Source: Pseudomonadota bacterium (lineage in GTDB: Bacteria > Pseudomonadota > Gammaproteobacteria > Burkholderiales > JAKAFK01). From it: 64,000 nt of DNA. The notes below the pieces were generated by a model. The model was given only the letters and a program-made list of their open reading frames with translations. It was not told where the DNA came from and made no database searches. Of the stretch, positions 17,939 to 26,925 are shown piece after piece. The position numbers and the translations under genes were made by a program. The stretch spans positions 1-64,000 of the forward strand of contig JAJYKK010000005.1 of the NCBI GenBank assembly GCA_021788645.1. Reading direction: 5' to 3'. The stretch's first letter is position 1. The number at the start of each line of letters is the position of its first letter.

Positions 17939-18620
17939 AATCAGTTACGCCGAGATCGCCAAGAACGGGCTCTGGAGCCAGAACACAGGCCTCGTCCAAC
18001 TGCTCGGCATGTGCCCGCTCCTCGCCACCAGCACCAGTATCGTGAATGGCATGGGCCTGGGGCTCGCTACCGCGCTGGTCATGAGCCTGAGCAACGGCAC
18101 CGTGGCCGTCATCCGAAACTTCGTGCCGGTAGAAGTCCGGATTCCCGTTTTCATCATCATCATTGCGGTGCTGGTGACGATGGTCCAGATGCTGATGAAT
18201 GCCTTCGTGCACCCGCTCTATCTGGTGCTGGGCATCTATATTCCCCTGATCGTGACGAACTGCCTGGTGCTCGCCCGCGTCGAGGCGTTCGCCTCGAAGA
18301 ACCGCCTGCTTCCATCCATGCTCGACGGGCTGAGCATGGGATTGGGGCTCACCGGAGTCCTGGCGGTGCTCGGCGGGATGCGCGAATTCTTCGGCCAAGG
18401 CACGCTGCTTTCCGGCATCGACAATGTGCTCGGCCCTTCCGGCAAGGACCTTGTGCTCCAGGTCTTGCCTCACTACCAGGGCTTCCTGCTGGCCACCTTG
18501 CCGCCCGGCGCTTTCATCGGGCTAGGCTTGCTCATCGCCTTGAGAAACCACCTCGTCAACCGCAAGGTCCCGGCCCCGGCGCCGAAGAGCGAACCGGGAT
18601 TGGAGCCCAGCCGCGCCTGA
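17925..18620 (+). CDS. rnfE: Rnf complex subunit E
   Basis: A 231-residue membrane protein, homologue of RnfA with inverted topology. GLVQLLGMCPLLATS and GIYIPLIVTNCLVL hold the conserved Cys of the intramembrane cluster. It starts inside the end of rnfG (ATG 17925). This completes the six-gene order A-B-C-D-G-E, the same as E. coli rsx, where nth also follows. Confidence 0.95.
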   Translation: MNDTEISYAEIAKNGLWSQNTGLVQLLGMCPLLATSTSIVNGMGLGLATALVMSLSNGTVAVIRNFVPVEVRIPVFIIIIAVLVTMVQMLMNAFVHPLYLVLGIYIPLIVTNCLVLARVEAFASKNRLLPSMLDGLSMGLGLTGVLAVLGGMREFFGQGTLLSGIDNVLGPSGKDLVLQVLPHYQGFLLATLPPGAFIGLGLLIALRNHLVNRKVPAPAPKSEPGLEPSRA

Positions 18621-18657
18621 TGGGCCGCCCGGACCACGACAGCCAACGGGATCTGAC

Positions 18658-19074
18658 ATGGGCATCCACTATCCCTTCAGCGGCAAAGCCGACCGGATCA
18701 CCGTGTTCGGTTTCTACGAGCGGATGGGCCTCGGGCCGCCGCTTCAGGAAAAATACTACCGATGGTGGTACGATTGGGCGAAGGCGTTCGTACGGCAGGA
18801 TCCGGATCTCCGGCTCAGCAAGGGGCCCGAGTTCAGCCGCTATCCTTATGGGCAACACGCCCGAAGGGACTTTCATCTGCATGACCACCAGTGGAGCACG
18901 ACGCTGCTTGAACTCGGCCAGTTTATCGACAACGCCATTCTCCCCAGGCTGGATGGCACGGCCCTCAAGGCGCTCGAGGCACGGCACGCCCAATTCCTTG
19001 AGGCGCTCACGCAGGAGGCTCGGGCCCGCCCGCGGGAAGCGGCACCGGAAATTGGCTATTTCCGCCACACTTAA
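18658..19074 (+). CDS. Conserved-looking hypothetical protein between rnfE and nth
   Basis: A 138-residue soluble protein, no family recognised. It is rich in aromatic residues and His (RYPYGQHARRDFHLHDHQW, EKYYRWWYDWAKAF), with no signal peptide, membrane helix or Cys. The pattern FHLHDHQW could be a metal site, but this is only suggestive. It starts 37 bases after rnfE and ends 69 bases before nth, so it is probably in the rnf transcript. Codon use is like its neighbours, which supports it being a real gene. Confidence 0.7.
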   Translation: MGIHYPFSGKADRITVFGFYERMGLGPPLQEKYYRWWYDWAKAFVRQDPDLRLSKGPEFSRYPYGQHARRDFHLHDHQWSTTLLELGQFIDNAILPRLDGTALKALEARHAQFLEALTQEARARPREAAPEIGYFRHT

Positions 19075-19143
19075 GAGGCTGGCGCCTTTCGCCCGGTTCG
19101 TTGCCGTGCGCCAGGCCGCCGCTTCAGCGCCGCAGCCCCACCG

Positions 19144-19833
19144 ATGAACGCACGTAAGCGCCGCGAGATCTTTCAACGCTTCGCGAAGGCCAACCCGAAC
19201 CCCGAGACGGAGCTGCGCTATCGCACGCCGTTCGAGCTGCTGGTCGCCGTGATCCTGTCGGCCCAGGCGACCGACAAGGGCGTCAACCGCGCCACGGGCG
19301 CGCTTTTCGCAACCGCCCCAACCCCTGAGACAATGCTCGCGCTCGGCCAAGCGGGGCTTGAGTCGTACATCTCGAGCATCGGCCTTTATCGAAGCAAGGC
19401 CAAGCATCTGCTGCAGACCTGCGCACAACTCATCGCCCACCACCAGGGCAGGGTACCCGCCACGCGGGAAGAACTGGAACGCTTGCCGGGCGTTGGTCGC
19501 AAGACCGCCAACGTCGTGCTCAACGTCGCATTCAACCAACCGACCCTCGCGGTCGACACCCATATTTTCCGGGTCGCCAATCGCACGGGCTTGGCACCGG
19601 GCCGCACCCCGCTCGCGGTCGAGCGCAGTCTCCTCAAGCACGTCCCGACGCCCTATCGCCTCCATGCACACCACTGGCTGATCCTCCACGGCCGATACGT
19701 CTGCACCGCGCGTCGGCCCAAATGCCCGCAATGCGTGATCGCCGATCTGTGCGACTATCGGGAAAAGACGCTCGCGCCGGTGGAAGCGCCGTCTTTGCAG
19801 GACCCCTTCGCCCCCCCGGAGGCCGGCACGTGA
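19144..19833 (+). CDS. nth: Endonuclease III (DNA glycosylase/AP lyase)
   Basis: A 229-residue base-excision-repair enzyme removing oxidised pyrimidines. Catalytic Lys120 in the helix-hairpin-helix LPGVGRKTA and Asp138 in AVDTHIFRV are at the same numbers as in E. coli Nth. The 4Fe-4S loop is Cys-x6-Cys-x2-Cys-x5-Cys (CTARRPKCPQCVIADLC). It carries about 18 extra residues after the cluster. Its stop overlaps the start of the FIST gene. Confidence 0.97.
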   Translation: MNARKRREIFQRFAKANPNPETELRYRTPFELLVAVILSAQATDKGVNRATGALFATAPTPETMLALGQAGLESYISSIGLYRSKAKHLLQTCAQLIAHHQGRVPATREELERLPGVGRKTANVVLNVAFNQPTLAVDTHIFRVANRTGLAPGRTPLAVERSLLKHVPTPYRLHAHHWLILHGRYVCTARRPKCPQCVIADLCDYREKTLAPVEAPSLQDPFAPPEAGT

Positions 19834-20918
19834 AAGTGGCCACCGGCCTTGCCCAGGGCTATTCGGCCGATGCCCATCTGGCCGCGCGGGCCGTCGCTGC
19901 CGCGATGGCGAAGGCCGATCTCGCCATCGCGCACAGCGTCTTGCTGTTCCTGACCCAGGAGTTCGCCCGCGACCCGCACCCCGCCATCCTGGCCGCCTCC
20001 AAGGCCGCCAATTGCACGCAGGTGATGGGGGTCACGGCAGCCGGCATCTTCACCGATGAAGACTGGATCCTGGATTCGCCCGCCGCGGTCGCGATGGTAT
20101 TGGGCGATGGCGTCTGGCTGGAGCCCCGCTCCGCCGGGTCGCACGAGGATCAGGTACTCTCGCTCGCCGCGCCCCCTTCCCTGGACGTCGCCTGGCTGTC
20201 GCAGCCGGGCCTGCGCTTCGGCGGCGTATCTGGCGACTCGACCGGGCGCGGGCCGTTCAAGGTGTGGGGCAGCGGCAAGATTGCCTCGGGCGGCCGTTGC
20301 GACGCCATCATCCGGGGCGCGCACGGGGCCATCGATGTCTCGCAGGGCATACGCGCCCTCGGCGCGCCGGCGGAAGTGACCGCGGTCAACGGCCACGACC
20401 TGCTTGCCCTCGGCACGCAGCGGGCCCTGGATGTGCTGTCGCAGGAACTGCCCTTGGAAGTGCGGGAATTGGAACGCATTCCGCTCCACCTCCTGATGGC
20501 CGGCGTGGTCTTCGGCGAGCCCGCGACGGCCGTGGCCGACGGCCGATTCCGCCTCACGCCCATCATCGCGGCGAACGCCGATGATCAATCGGTCACGCTG
20601 TCCACGCGCCTTCATCCGGGAGAGCGGCTGTTCTGGGCCGTGCGCCAGCCCGCCGCCGCCGAGCACAGCATGCGCGGCATGCTCGACCGGCTCGCCGGCC
20701 GCGTCGAGACCCCGCGGTTCGGACTGTTCTTCCCTTGCATGGGCCGCGGTCCGTATTTCTATGGCGGCGTCGACCGCGACCTCGAACTGGTCAAGGAGCG
20801 CTTCCCCGGGATGCCTGTCATCGGGTTCTACGGGAATGGGGAGATCGGACCGTTGCAGGGCTTAAGCCAGCTTTTCCAATACTCCGCCGTGCTGGGCCTG
20901 TTCTCCGAACATGTTTAA
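19830..20918 (+). CDS. FIST domain protein
   Basis: A 362-residue protein built of FIST N (about 25-210) and FIST C (about 215-345) domains, a predicted small-ligand sensor module also found in histidine kinases and chemoreceptors; here it stands alone without an output domain. Conserved blocks: VMGVTAAGIFTDEDW, FGGVSGDSTG and the C-terminal FFPCMGRGPYFYGG with GFYGNGEIGP. Start is GTG at 19830, overlapping the nth stop (GTGA), with GGAGG nine bases upstream. Its end overlaps the DUF1841 gene by eight bases. Ligand unknown. Confidence 0.8.
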   Translation: MKVATGLAQGYSADAHLAARAVAAAMAKADLAIAHSVLLFLTQEFARDPHPAILAASKAANCTQVMGVTAAGIFTDEDWILDSPAAVAMVLGDGVWLEPRSAGSHEDQVLSLAAPPSLDVAWLSQPGLRFGGVSGDSTGRGPFKVWGSGKIASGGRCDAIIRGAHGAIDVSQGIRALGAPAEVTAVNGHDLLALGTQRALDVLSQELPLEVRELERIPLHLLMAGVVFGEPATAVADGRFRLTPIIAANADDQSVTLSTRLHPGERLFWAVRQPAAAEHSMRGMLDRLAGRVETPRFGLFFPCMGRGPYFYGGVDRDLELVKERFPGMPVIGFYGNGEIGPLQGLSQLFQYSAVLGLFSEHV

Positions 20919-21357
20919 TCCCAGCCGGACCGATGCACGCACCTTCTTCTTCGAAACCTGGCGGAAATACAAGGCGGGCAGCCCCCTATCCCCTCTCGAA
21001 GGCATGCTCCTGGACATCCTGCTCGCCCATCCCGAGTACCACCGCGTGCTCGACGCCCCCGAGCGGCACCTCGAGCAGGAATACTTCCCCGAGCAGGGCG
21101 AAACCAACCCGTTCCTGCACCTCGCGATGCACCTCACGATCATGGAGCAGGATTCCATCGACCAACCGCCCGGCATCAGGCGCGCATGCGGAAATCTGTC
21201 GGCCGCCACCCAGGACGCCCACCAGGCGCAGCACGCGATCATGGAGTGCCTCGCCGAGGCCATCTGGCAAGCTCAGCGCAACGGAACCGACATCGACGGC
21301 GCGAGCTACCTGCAATGCATCGAACGCGCGGCCACCCGCTTCCCATCGCGCGGGTAG
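20911..21357 (+). CDS. DUF1841 family protein
   Basis: A 148-residue soluble protein of the DUF1841 family. Diagnostic features are the N-terminal MFNPSRTDARTFFFETWRKY, the LEGMLLDILLAHPEYH block, and the His-rich LHLAMHLTIMEQ helix followed by DQPPGIR. Function is unknown. It overlaps the FIST gene, so nth, FIST and DUF1841 form one unit. The next genes are on the opposite strand. Confidence 0.85.
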   Translation: MFNPSRTDARTFFFETWRKYKAGSPLSPLEGMLLDILLAHPEYHRVLDAPERHLEQEYFPEQGETNPFLHLAMHLTIMEQDSIDQPPGIRRACGNLSAATQDAHQAQHAIMECLAEAIWQAQRNGTDIDGASYLQCIERAATRFPSRG

Positions 21358-21367
21358 GGCGCCCCGC

Positions 21368-21694
21368 TCAATATTTTGTGCGAAGACCGTGCTGGCTCGC
21401 GAAATAGGCCGCGAGATCCGCCTTGTTGCGCGCCGTCAGGCCGGCCGCCATGGCCTTCATGATGGGATTCGTGCGCTGGCCGTTCTGATATTCGGTCAAT
21501 GCCTGCACAATATAGCTCGCGTGCTGACCCGCCAGCCGCGGGTACTGCGCCAGGGTGCTGTTGCCCCCGACACCATGGCACGCCTCGCAGGTCGCGGCCT
21601 GCGCCTTGCCGGCGACGGGATTTCCCTGCACCCCTTGGCACGCGCTCAAGGTGGCGCAAAACACGCAGGCGGTGAGCAGGGGATGACGGGTCAT
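21368..21694 (-). CDS. Small class I c-type cytochrome, possibly a lipoprotein
   Basis: A 108-residue monoheme cytochrome c related to half of cytochrome c4. Heme is bound at Cys36-x2-Cys39-His40 (CEACH); the axial Met is probably in MKAMAAGL. YPRLAGQHASYIVQAL is the c4 signature. The export signal ends LSACQG, a good lipobox, so the mature protein is probably anchored at Cys19. It is the second gene of a pair; its ATG overlaps the stop of the upstream cytochrome gene (four bases). Likely a periplasmic electron carrier to a terminal oxidase or other partner. Confidence 0.88.
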   Translation of the reverse strand: MTRHPLLTACVFCATLSACQGVQGNPVAGKAQAATCEACHGVGGNSTLAQYPRLAGQHASYIVQALTEYQNGQRTNPIMKAMAAGLTARNKADLAAYFASQHGLRTKY

Positions 21695-22023
21695 TTCTTG
21701 CCTCCGTAGTAGGCGGCGAGGTCGGCGATATCTTGCTGCGAAAGGCTCGAAGCGATCGCGCGCATGTCGGGAAAACTGCGTGCGCCCGACTTGTATTCTT
21801 CCAGGGCCTGGATGATGTAGGCGGCATGCTGCCCCCCCAGCTTGGGCACGTCGTAGACCTTGGGATAAGCGGTGCGATAATCCTTGATGCCGTGACACCC
21901 GGCGCACATCCATTTCTTGAGCGCGCCCGCCTGGGGATTGCCGACGATCGGCCGTGCCCAGCCCGGCTTTGCGCCCACCAGGGTCAAGATCAGGCAGCAC
22001 AATGTGACATAGCGCTTATTCAT
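21691..22023 (-). CDS. Small class I c-type cytochrome
   Basis: A 110-residue monoheme cytochrome c with a Sec signal peptide (about 1-23, ending GWA). Heme site Cys40-x2-Cys43-His44 (CAGCH). The GGQHAAYIIQALEEYKSG block matches cytochrome c4 domains and mirrors LAGQHASYIVQAL in the downstream gene. The two genes together resemble a di-heme cytochrome c4 split into two polypeptides. Homology starts at MNKRYVTLCC, so the ATG at 22023 is preferred over an upstream in-frame ATG. Confidence 0.9.
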   Translation of the reverse strand: MNKRYVTLCCLILTLVGAKPGWARPIVGNPQAGALKKWMCAGCHGIKDYRTAYPKVYDVPKLGGQHAAYIIQALEEYKSGARSFPDMRAIASSLSQQDIADLAAYYGGKK

Positions 22024-22448
22024 GCGGACCCCCGACAATTGATGCTGGTCTGGCTGGGACACGCCGACCAACGGCGTGCCGCCGCTTGCATTTCCTATCG
22101 TGGTATCGCTAAACGCCGCGCTCGCAGACCCGCCGAGGCCTTGGTTTCGCTGAACGCAACCTGAGCCGGCGGAGGCGGCCGTGACCGGATGTGGCCTAAA
22201 GAAAACCCGACCAGAACACTAAGCTTTTTGCAGTATAGCCAACCGCCGCCCCGTTACAATGCGGAATAAGGCGAGCGCATGGGCGCCTTGCGCCCAGCCG
22301 AAGTCCCCAGTCCTGCGCCGATCGCCGGGGCTTATACCGGCGCCCACGTCATCAATTCATCACACTCGCTTCCTATACTGGATGCCACCGCCGACATCCT
22401 TAAGACGGGATGCCGGGGCAGCCGAAGATTCGAACGAAACGGGGATGC
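22024..22448. other. Divergent intergenic region between cytochrome and EAL-GGDEF genes
   Basis: A 425-base region that should hold promoters for both directions. TACAAT (22255-22260) and TTGCAG (22228-22233) are present on the plus strand but spaced 21 bases apart, too far for a standard promoter. No gene, terminator or repeat is supported. Confidence 0.5.
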
Positions 22449-24299
22449 ATGGTCACGTTGTCCAACGCGTCGATTGATCTCGCCCACCGCCGCATAGTCC
22501 ATGGGGAGGAGCGCGAATTGTCCGTACAGGTCAGGGAAATAATCGAAAATCGCCGTCTCACGGCCGTGTTCCAGCCGATTGTCGCGATGGACCGCGCCGA
22601 GATCATGGGCTACGAGGGGCTGATTCGAGGGCCATCGGACGGCCCGCTGCATGCGCCCATCGCCCTGTTCCAGGCTGCCGAATATGCCGGCCTTACGGTC
22701 GAACTCGAGCGCACCTGCCAGGAAATTGTGCTCGAGACCTTCGCCGCTCTGGATCTACCCGCCAAGCTCTTCCTCAACGTCAACCCGGAATGCCTGCTCG
22801 GGCCGACATCGCACCGCATCGAGACGCTGGCGTTCATGCACAAGCTGGGATTGAGTCCCGAACGGGTGACGATCGAGCTGACCGAAAGCCAGGCCACGTT
22901 CGATTACTCCCTGTTGCGGGAGAGCACCCATTACTACCGTGGCCTCGGCTTCGAAATCGCGATCGACGACCTGGGAGAAGGCTTTTCCAGCCTCCGGCTA
23001 TGGTCCGAACTAGGCCCCGAGTATGTCAAGATCGACAAGCATTTCATCCAGCGAGTCAACCGTGAACCGGTCAAGCTTCAGTTCGTGCGCTCGATTCAGC
23101 ACATCGCCGAGAACTCCGGTGCACGGGTGATCGCCGAGGGCATCGAGACCCTGGCCGAACTGATGATCGTCAAGGACCTCGGCGTCGCGTTCGGACAAGG
23201 CTTTTTCATGGCCAAGCCGCTCGCGCAACCGGTCGTTGCGATGCCGGCGGAAGTGACCCACGCGCTCATGCAGCCTGGGATCAGCGTATACCCGCACGGC
23301 GTCTCCAATTCCCGGCAATTTTGTGCCGAAAAGCTGCTGACCCCGACGCCGCCCGTCACGCCGCACACCTCGAGCGCCGAGGTGCACAAGCGCTTCACCG
23401 ACACCCCGGATCTCCATCTCATCGCGGTCGTACGAGACGGTCAGCCGGTCGGCCTGGTCAGCCGACAGCGCATCATCGAGTCTTTTTCCCAGATGTATAC
23501 GCGCGAGCTCTATGGGCGCAAACCGTGCGAACGGTTCATGGATCGTGCGCCGCTCATCGTCGACAAGCGCATCAGCCTGCAGGATTTGAGCCACTTGGTG
23601 GTGACCCTGGAACGCCGCTACCTGTCCGAGGGATTCATCATCACGGACCATGGTCGCTATGCGGGCACGGGCACAGGCCACGATCTCATGCGCGAGATCA
23701 CGCAGATGCAGATCGCCGCCGCCCGCTATGCCAATCCGCTGACGCAACTGCCCGGCAACGTGCCGATCGACGAGCACATCGACCGCCTCCTCGAAAACCA
23801 GGCGCCGTTCACCGCCTGCTATTGCGACCTCGACTTTTTCAAGCCGTTCAATGATCGCTACGGCTATCGGCGCGGCGACGATCTGATCCAGCTGACCGGC
23901 AGAATCCTCGCCCACGCCGTCGATCCGGAGCGCGATTTTGTGGGGCATATCGGAGGAGACGACTTCATCATCTTGTTCCAGAGCGCGGACTGGGAAGAGC
24001 GCTGCAAAGGCGCCCTGACCAGCTTCGATCAGGCGGCCGCGTCATTTTTCTCCGGCGAGGACTACGCCCGCGGCGGCTATGTCACCGAGGATCGCCGGGG
24101 ACAGGAAGTGTTCCATCCGCTCACCAGCCTTTCCATCGGCGCCGTCCAGGTGGACTCGGGCGCATTCGCCACGCATCACGACATCGCGCGCGTGGCGAGC
24201 GAGGCCAAGCGCCAAGCGAAAAAGGAATCCGGCAGCACGCTCTTCATCGACCGCCGCCGCCACCACCCGATCCAGGCGCCGGAGTGGGCAACGGCATAG
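22449..24299 (+). CDS. EAL-CBS-GGDEF protein (c-di-GMP signalling)
   Basis: A protein of about 616 residues with an EAL domain (about 30-255), a CBS pair (about 275-405) and a GGDEF domain (about 435-605). The EAL motif is E56-G-L, followed by NVNPE, ELTES, DDLGEGFSSL and VKIDKHF, so the metal and catalytic residues of the phosphodiesterase look intact. The GGDEF signature is GGDDF (502-506). No membrane helix is present, so the protein is soluble. The order EAL-CBS-GGDEF resembles the bifunctional YfgF/FimX-like arrangement. Start is uncertain: ATG 22449 follows GGGGA; an in-frame ATG at 22410 adds 13 residues. Confidence 0.9.
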   Translation: MVTLSNASIDLAHRRIVHGEERELSVQVREIIENRRLTAVFQPIVAMDRAEIMGYEGLIRGPSDGPLHAPIALFQAAEYAGLTVELERTCQEIVLETFAALDLPAKLFLNVNPECLLGPTSHRIETLAFMHKLGLSPERVTIELTESQATFDYSLLRESTHYYRGLGFEIAIDDLGEGFSSLRLWSELGPEYVKIDKHFIQRVNREPVKLQFVRSIQHIAENSGARVIAEGIETLAELMIVKDLGVAFGQGFFMAKPLAQPVVAMPAEVTHALMQPGISVYPHGVSNSRQFCAEKLLTPTPPVTPHTSSAEVHKRFTDTPDLHLIAVVRDGQPVGLVSRQRIIESFSQMYTRELYGRKPCERFMDRAPLIVDKRISLQDLSHLVVTLERRYLSEGFIITDHGRYAGTGTGHDLMREITQMQIAAARYANPLTQLPGNVPIDEHIDRLLENQAPFTACYCDLDFFKPFNDRYGYRRGDDLIQLTGRILAHAVDPERDFVGHIGGDDFIILFQSADWEERCKGALTSFDQAAASFFSGEDYARGGYVTEDRRGQEVFHPLTSLSIGAVQVDSGAFATHHDIARVASEAKRQAKKESGSTLFIDRRRHHPIQAPEWATA

Positions 24300-24912
24300 C
24301 GGCTTGCCCCGTCGCCCGCCCCACCCGCGCGCACGTTGATCCGAAGCAGCGTCGCGTCGACTGTTCCCGACCTGCCGGTCAATAACGCTCGGGAACCGCT
24401 CCTCACATGATCCCATACGCCGTCGGCACCGTCTCGCCGCACCGGGGAGATCACTCGATACGCCAAGTGACAGGACCCGGGCCCGACGAATGGGCATGCA
24501 TCCGGGCCGCGGCCACCGCATCGCCCCTTTTCAGCCATGGCCAACTCGGCCACGGCCCCATCGACGACTGATGGGGTGATGCTGCGCCACAAAACGCGTC
24601 CCCATACCGTCGGACACATTTTCGTTTCGCTCTCCGAGCACATGCCGGGCATCTGCGCGCGCGCCATCATACTGGATCCCGACGTCGCAGAAGCGGGCGC
24701 AATCTGCGCACGCCGGAGGCAATTCTTTGCGGCGGACCGGATTCATCGCGGCACGGAACGGGGCCGAAGGATATCAAGAATTGTTGGGAATCGACCTTGC
24801 CTAGGCCGATTGAATCTGAGAGAATTGTTATTGTTGGTCCTTGGTTTCCCGGACCCAGAAACGGGCGCAACAGACCCCCTGCATCCCCAGCGAAAATTAG
24901 AAAAATCCGTTC
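24300..24912. other. 613-base intergenic region upstream of the hyf-like operon
   Basis: No convincing gene. Two open frames on opposite strands around 24531-24940 mirror each other and have no recognisable domain or ribosome binding site. The last 150 bases are AT-rich and should contain the operon promoter; a weak GG-N10-GC sigma54-like element lies at 24787-24800. Confidence 0.5.
24787..24800 (+). promoter_or_regulatory. Weak sigma54-like promoter element before the hyf-like operon
   Basis: GG (24787-24788), ten bases, GC (24799-24800), with TTGC at the -12 side. Only the core dinucleotides and TTGC match; the TGGCAC part of the -24 box is poor. Confidence 0.2.
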
Positions 24913-26925
24913 ATGCGCATCGCGCTCTTCCCGCCCATTGATATCGTCCTGATCATCATCGCGTGCTGGCTGGCGCTCGGCCTCCTGAGCCTGTTTTCGC
25001 AGCGCAGCGCCACGCCGGTCACCCGCTGGGTGATGCCCGCCAGCGCGTTGGCGTCCGGCGCGCTGCTCGCCGCCGGCCTCTTCGCATTGGCGCAGCCGCC
25101 GGAGACCGCCATCTTGCCGCTCGGGCTGCCCGGCTTGCCGTTCCACCTGCGGCTCGACCCCCTCTCCGCCTTCTTCCTGGTGCTCGAGGGCGGCACCTCG
25201 TTCGGAATTTCCCTCTATTCGGCCGGCTATTTCCAGCAACGGACGCCGCGCCAGCTCGGCATCCTGAGCCTCGAATACCATCTGTTCCTGGCCAGCATGG
25301 CGCTCATCTTCGTTGCAGACGACGCCTATCTCTTCATGGTGGCCTGGGAACTCATGGCCTTGTCGTCCTATTTCCTGGTCACCACCGACCACGAGATCGG
25401 CGAGATCCGCGCCGCCGGTTATCTCTACCTGCTCATCGCCCACATCGGGGCGCTGGGCATCCTGCTGTGCTTCGGTGTGCTTCATGGCGCCCACGGCGAC
25501 TACACGTTCGATTCGATGCGGGCGGCGACGCAAACGCCGTTCTGGGCCACGGTGGCCTTCCTGCTCGCCCTATTCGGTTTCGGCGCCAAGGCGGGCATGC
25601 TGCCGCTCCACGTCTGGCTGCCGGAAGCGCATCCGGCCGCCCCGTCGCCCGTGTCCGCGCTGATGAGCGGGGTCATGCTCAAGACCGCCATTTATGGCCT
25701 CTTGCGGGTCACCTTCGACCTGCTCCACGTCCAGGTCTGGTGGTGGGGGGCCTTGACCCTGGGGCTGGGGCTTCTGAGCGCGCTGTTCGGCGTCCTATTC
25801 GCCGCGGTGCAAACCGACATGAAGCGACTGCTGGCCTATTCGTCGATCGAGAACATCGGCATCATCCTCGTCGGCATCGGCCTGACGATCCTGTTCCACG
25901 CCTATGACATGGGGCTTCTCGCCGCCCTCGCGCTGGCGGCAACGCTGTATCATGCGCTCAACCATGCGTTCTTCAAGGGACTTCTGTTCCTCGGCACGGG
26001 GTCCGTGCTGCACGCGACGGGCGAGCGCAATCTCGGGCGCCTGGGCGGCCTCATCCACCGCATGCCGTGGGTCGCGCTGCTCTCCCTGGTGGGCGTGCTC
26101 GCCATGGCCGGCCTGCCCCCGCTCAATGGGTTCGTCTCGGAGTGGCTCATGCTGCAGGCCTTCCTGTTGACGCCCAGCGTGCCGCACGCCTACCTCAACA
26201 TGATGGTTCCGATCGCCGCCGGGGCGCTGGTCCTCGCGAGCGCGACCGCCGCTTACGTGCTGGTGAAGTTCTACGGCGTCGTCTTCCTCGGGCAGCCCCG
26301 CGAGCCCCGTCTGGGGCAGGCGCACGACGCGGGCGGGTGGGAGCGCGCAGGGCTTGCGTGGCTCGCCTTGGGGTGCATCCTCCTCGGGCTGTTCCCGGTC
26401 TTCGTGATCATCGCGCTCGACAACGTCACCCAATCGCTGGTCGGCCAGGGCTTGGCCGCCAGCGCCAGCGCCCATGGCTGGTTCTTCCTCACACCGGTCT
26501 CGCCCGCGCGCGCGAGCTACAGCCCGGTATTCTTCCTGGGGGTGGTCCTGCTCGTGGTGGTGCTCACGTTTCTCGCCGTGCGGCGGTTCTACCATGGCCG
26601 CCTGCGGCGGGGCGCCCCCTGGGACTGCGGTTTCCCGGCCCAAACCGCCCGCATGCAGGACACCGCCGAGGGGTTCGGCCAGCCGATTCGGCAGATTTTT
26701 GAGCCCGCCTTCAAGATGACCCGGCAGCTGCCTTCGGCCTTTGATGAACACCCGCATTACGCCGTCTCGGTCGCCGATCGTTTCTGGCATGCCCTCTATG
26801 CCCCCACCGCGAGGCTTGCAGAGCGCATATCGGGGCTCATCGGGCTCATTCAGCACGGACGCATTCACCTGTATCTGCTATACAGTTTCGGCACCCTCCT
26901 CCTTCTCCTGTTCTTCGTCCGATGA
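24913..26925 (+). CDS. hyfB: Hydrogenase-4-like subunit B (proton-pumping antiporter-like)
   Basis: A 670-residue membrane protein with about 15 helices, homologous to HyfB/HycC and NuoL/M; E. coli HyfB is similar in length. The channel residues are visible: Glu in VAWELMALSSYFL (helix 5), Lys in FGFGAKAGMLPLHVWLPEAH (helix 7), and HALNHAFFKGLLFLG with the second lysine (helix 12). It is the first gene of the operon 24913-32153 and overlaps hyfC by four bases (ATGA). Predicted to move protons or sodium when the redox module turns over. Confidence 0.93.
   Translation: MRIALFPPIDIVLIIIACWLALGLLSLFSQRSATPVTRWVMPASALASGALLAAGLFALAQPPETAILPLGLPGLPFHLRLDPLSAFFLVLEGGTSFGISLYSAGYFQQRTPRQLGILSLEYHLFLASMALIFVADDAYLFMVAWELMALSSYFLVTTDHEIGEIRAAGYLYLLIAHIGALGILLCFGVLHGAHGDYTFDSMRAATQTPFWATVAFLLALFGFGAKAGMLPLHVWLPEAHPAAPSPVSALMSGVMLKTAIYGLLRVTFDLLHVQVWWWGALTLGLGLLSALFGVLFAAVQTDMKRLLAYSSIENIGIILVGIGLTILFHAYDMGLLAALALAATLYHALNHAFFKGLLFLGTGSVLHATGERNLGRLGGLIHRMPWVALLSLVGVLAMAGLPPLNGFVSEWLMLQAFLLTPSVPHAYLNMMVPIAAGALVLASATAAYVLVKFYGVVFLGQPREPRLGQAHDAGGWERAGLAWLALGCILLGLFPVFVIIALDNVTQSLVGQGLAASASAHGWFFLTPVSPARASYSPVFFLGVVLLVVVLTFLAVRRFYHGRLRRGAPWDCGFPAQTARMQDTAEGFGQPIRQIFEPAFKMTRQLPSAFDEHPHYAVSVADRFWHALYAPTARLAERISGLIGLIQHGRIHLYLLYSFGTLLLLLFFVR

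Noticed and set aside
24537-24941. 134-codon frame upstream of hyfB
   Set aside because: It runs into hyfB in another frame, has no ribosome binding site or recognisable domain, and is mirrored by an equally plausible frame on the minus strand.
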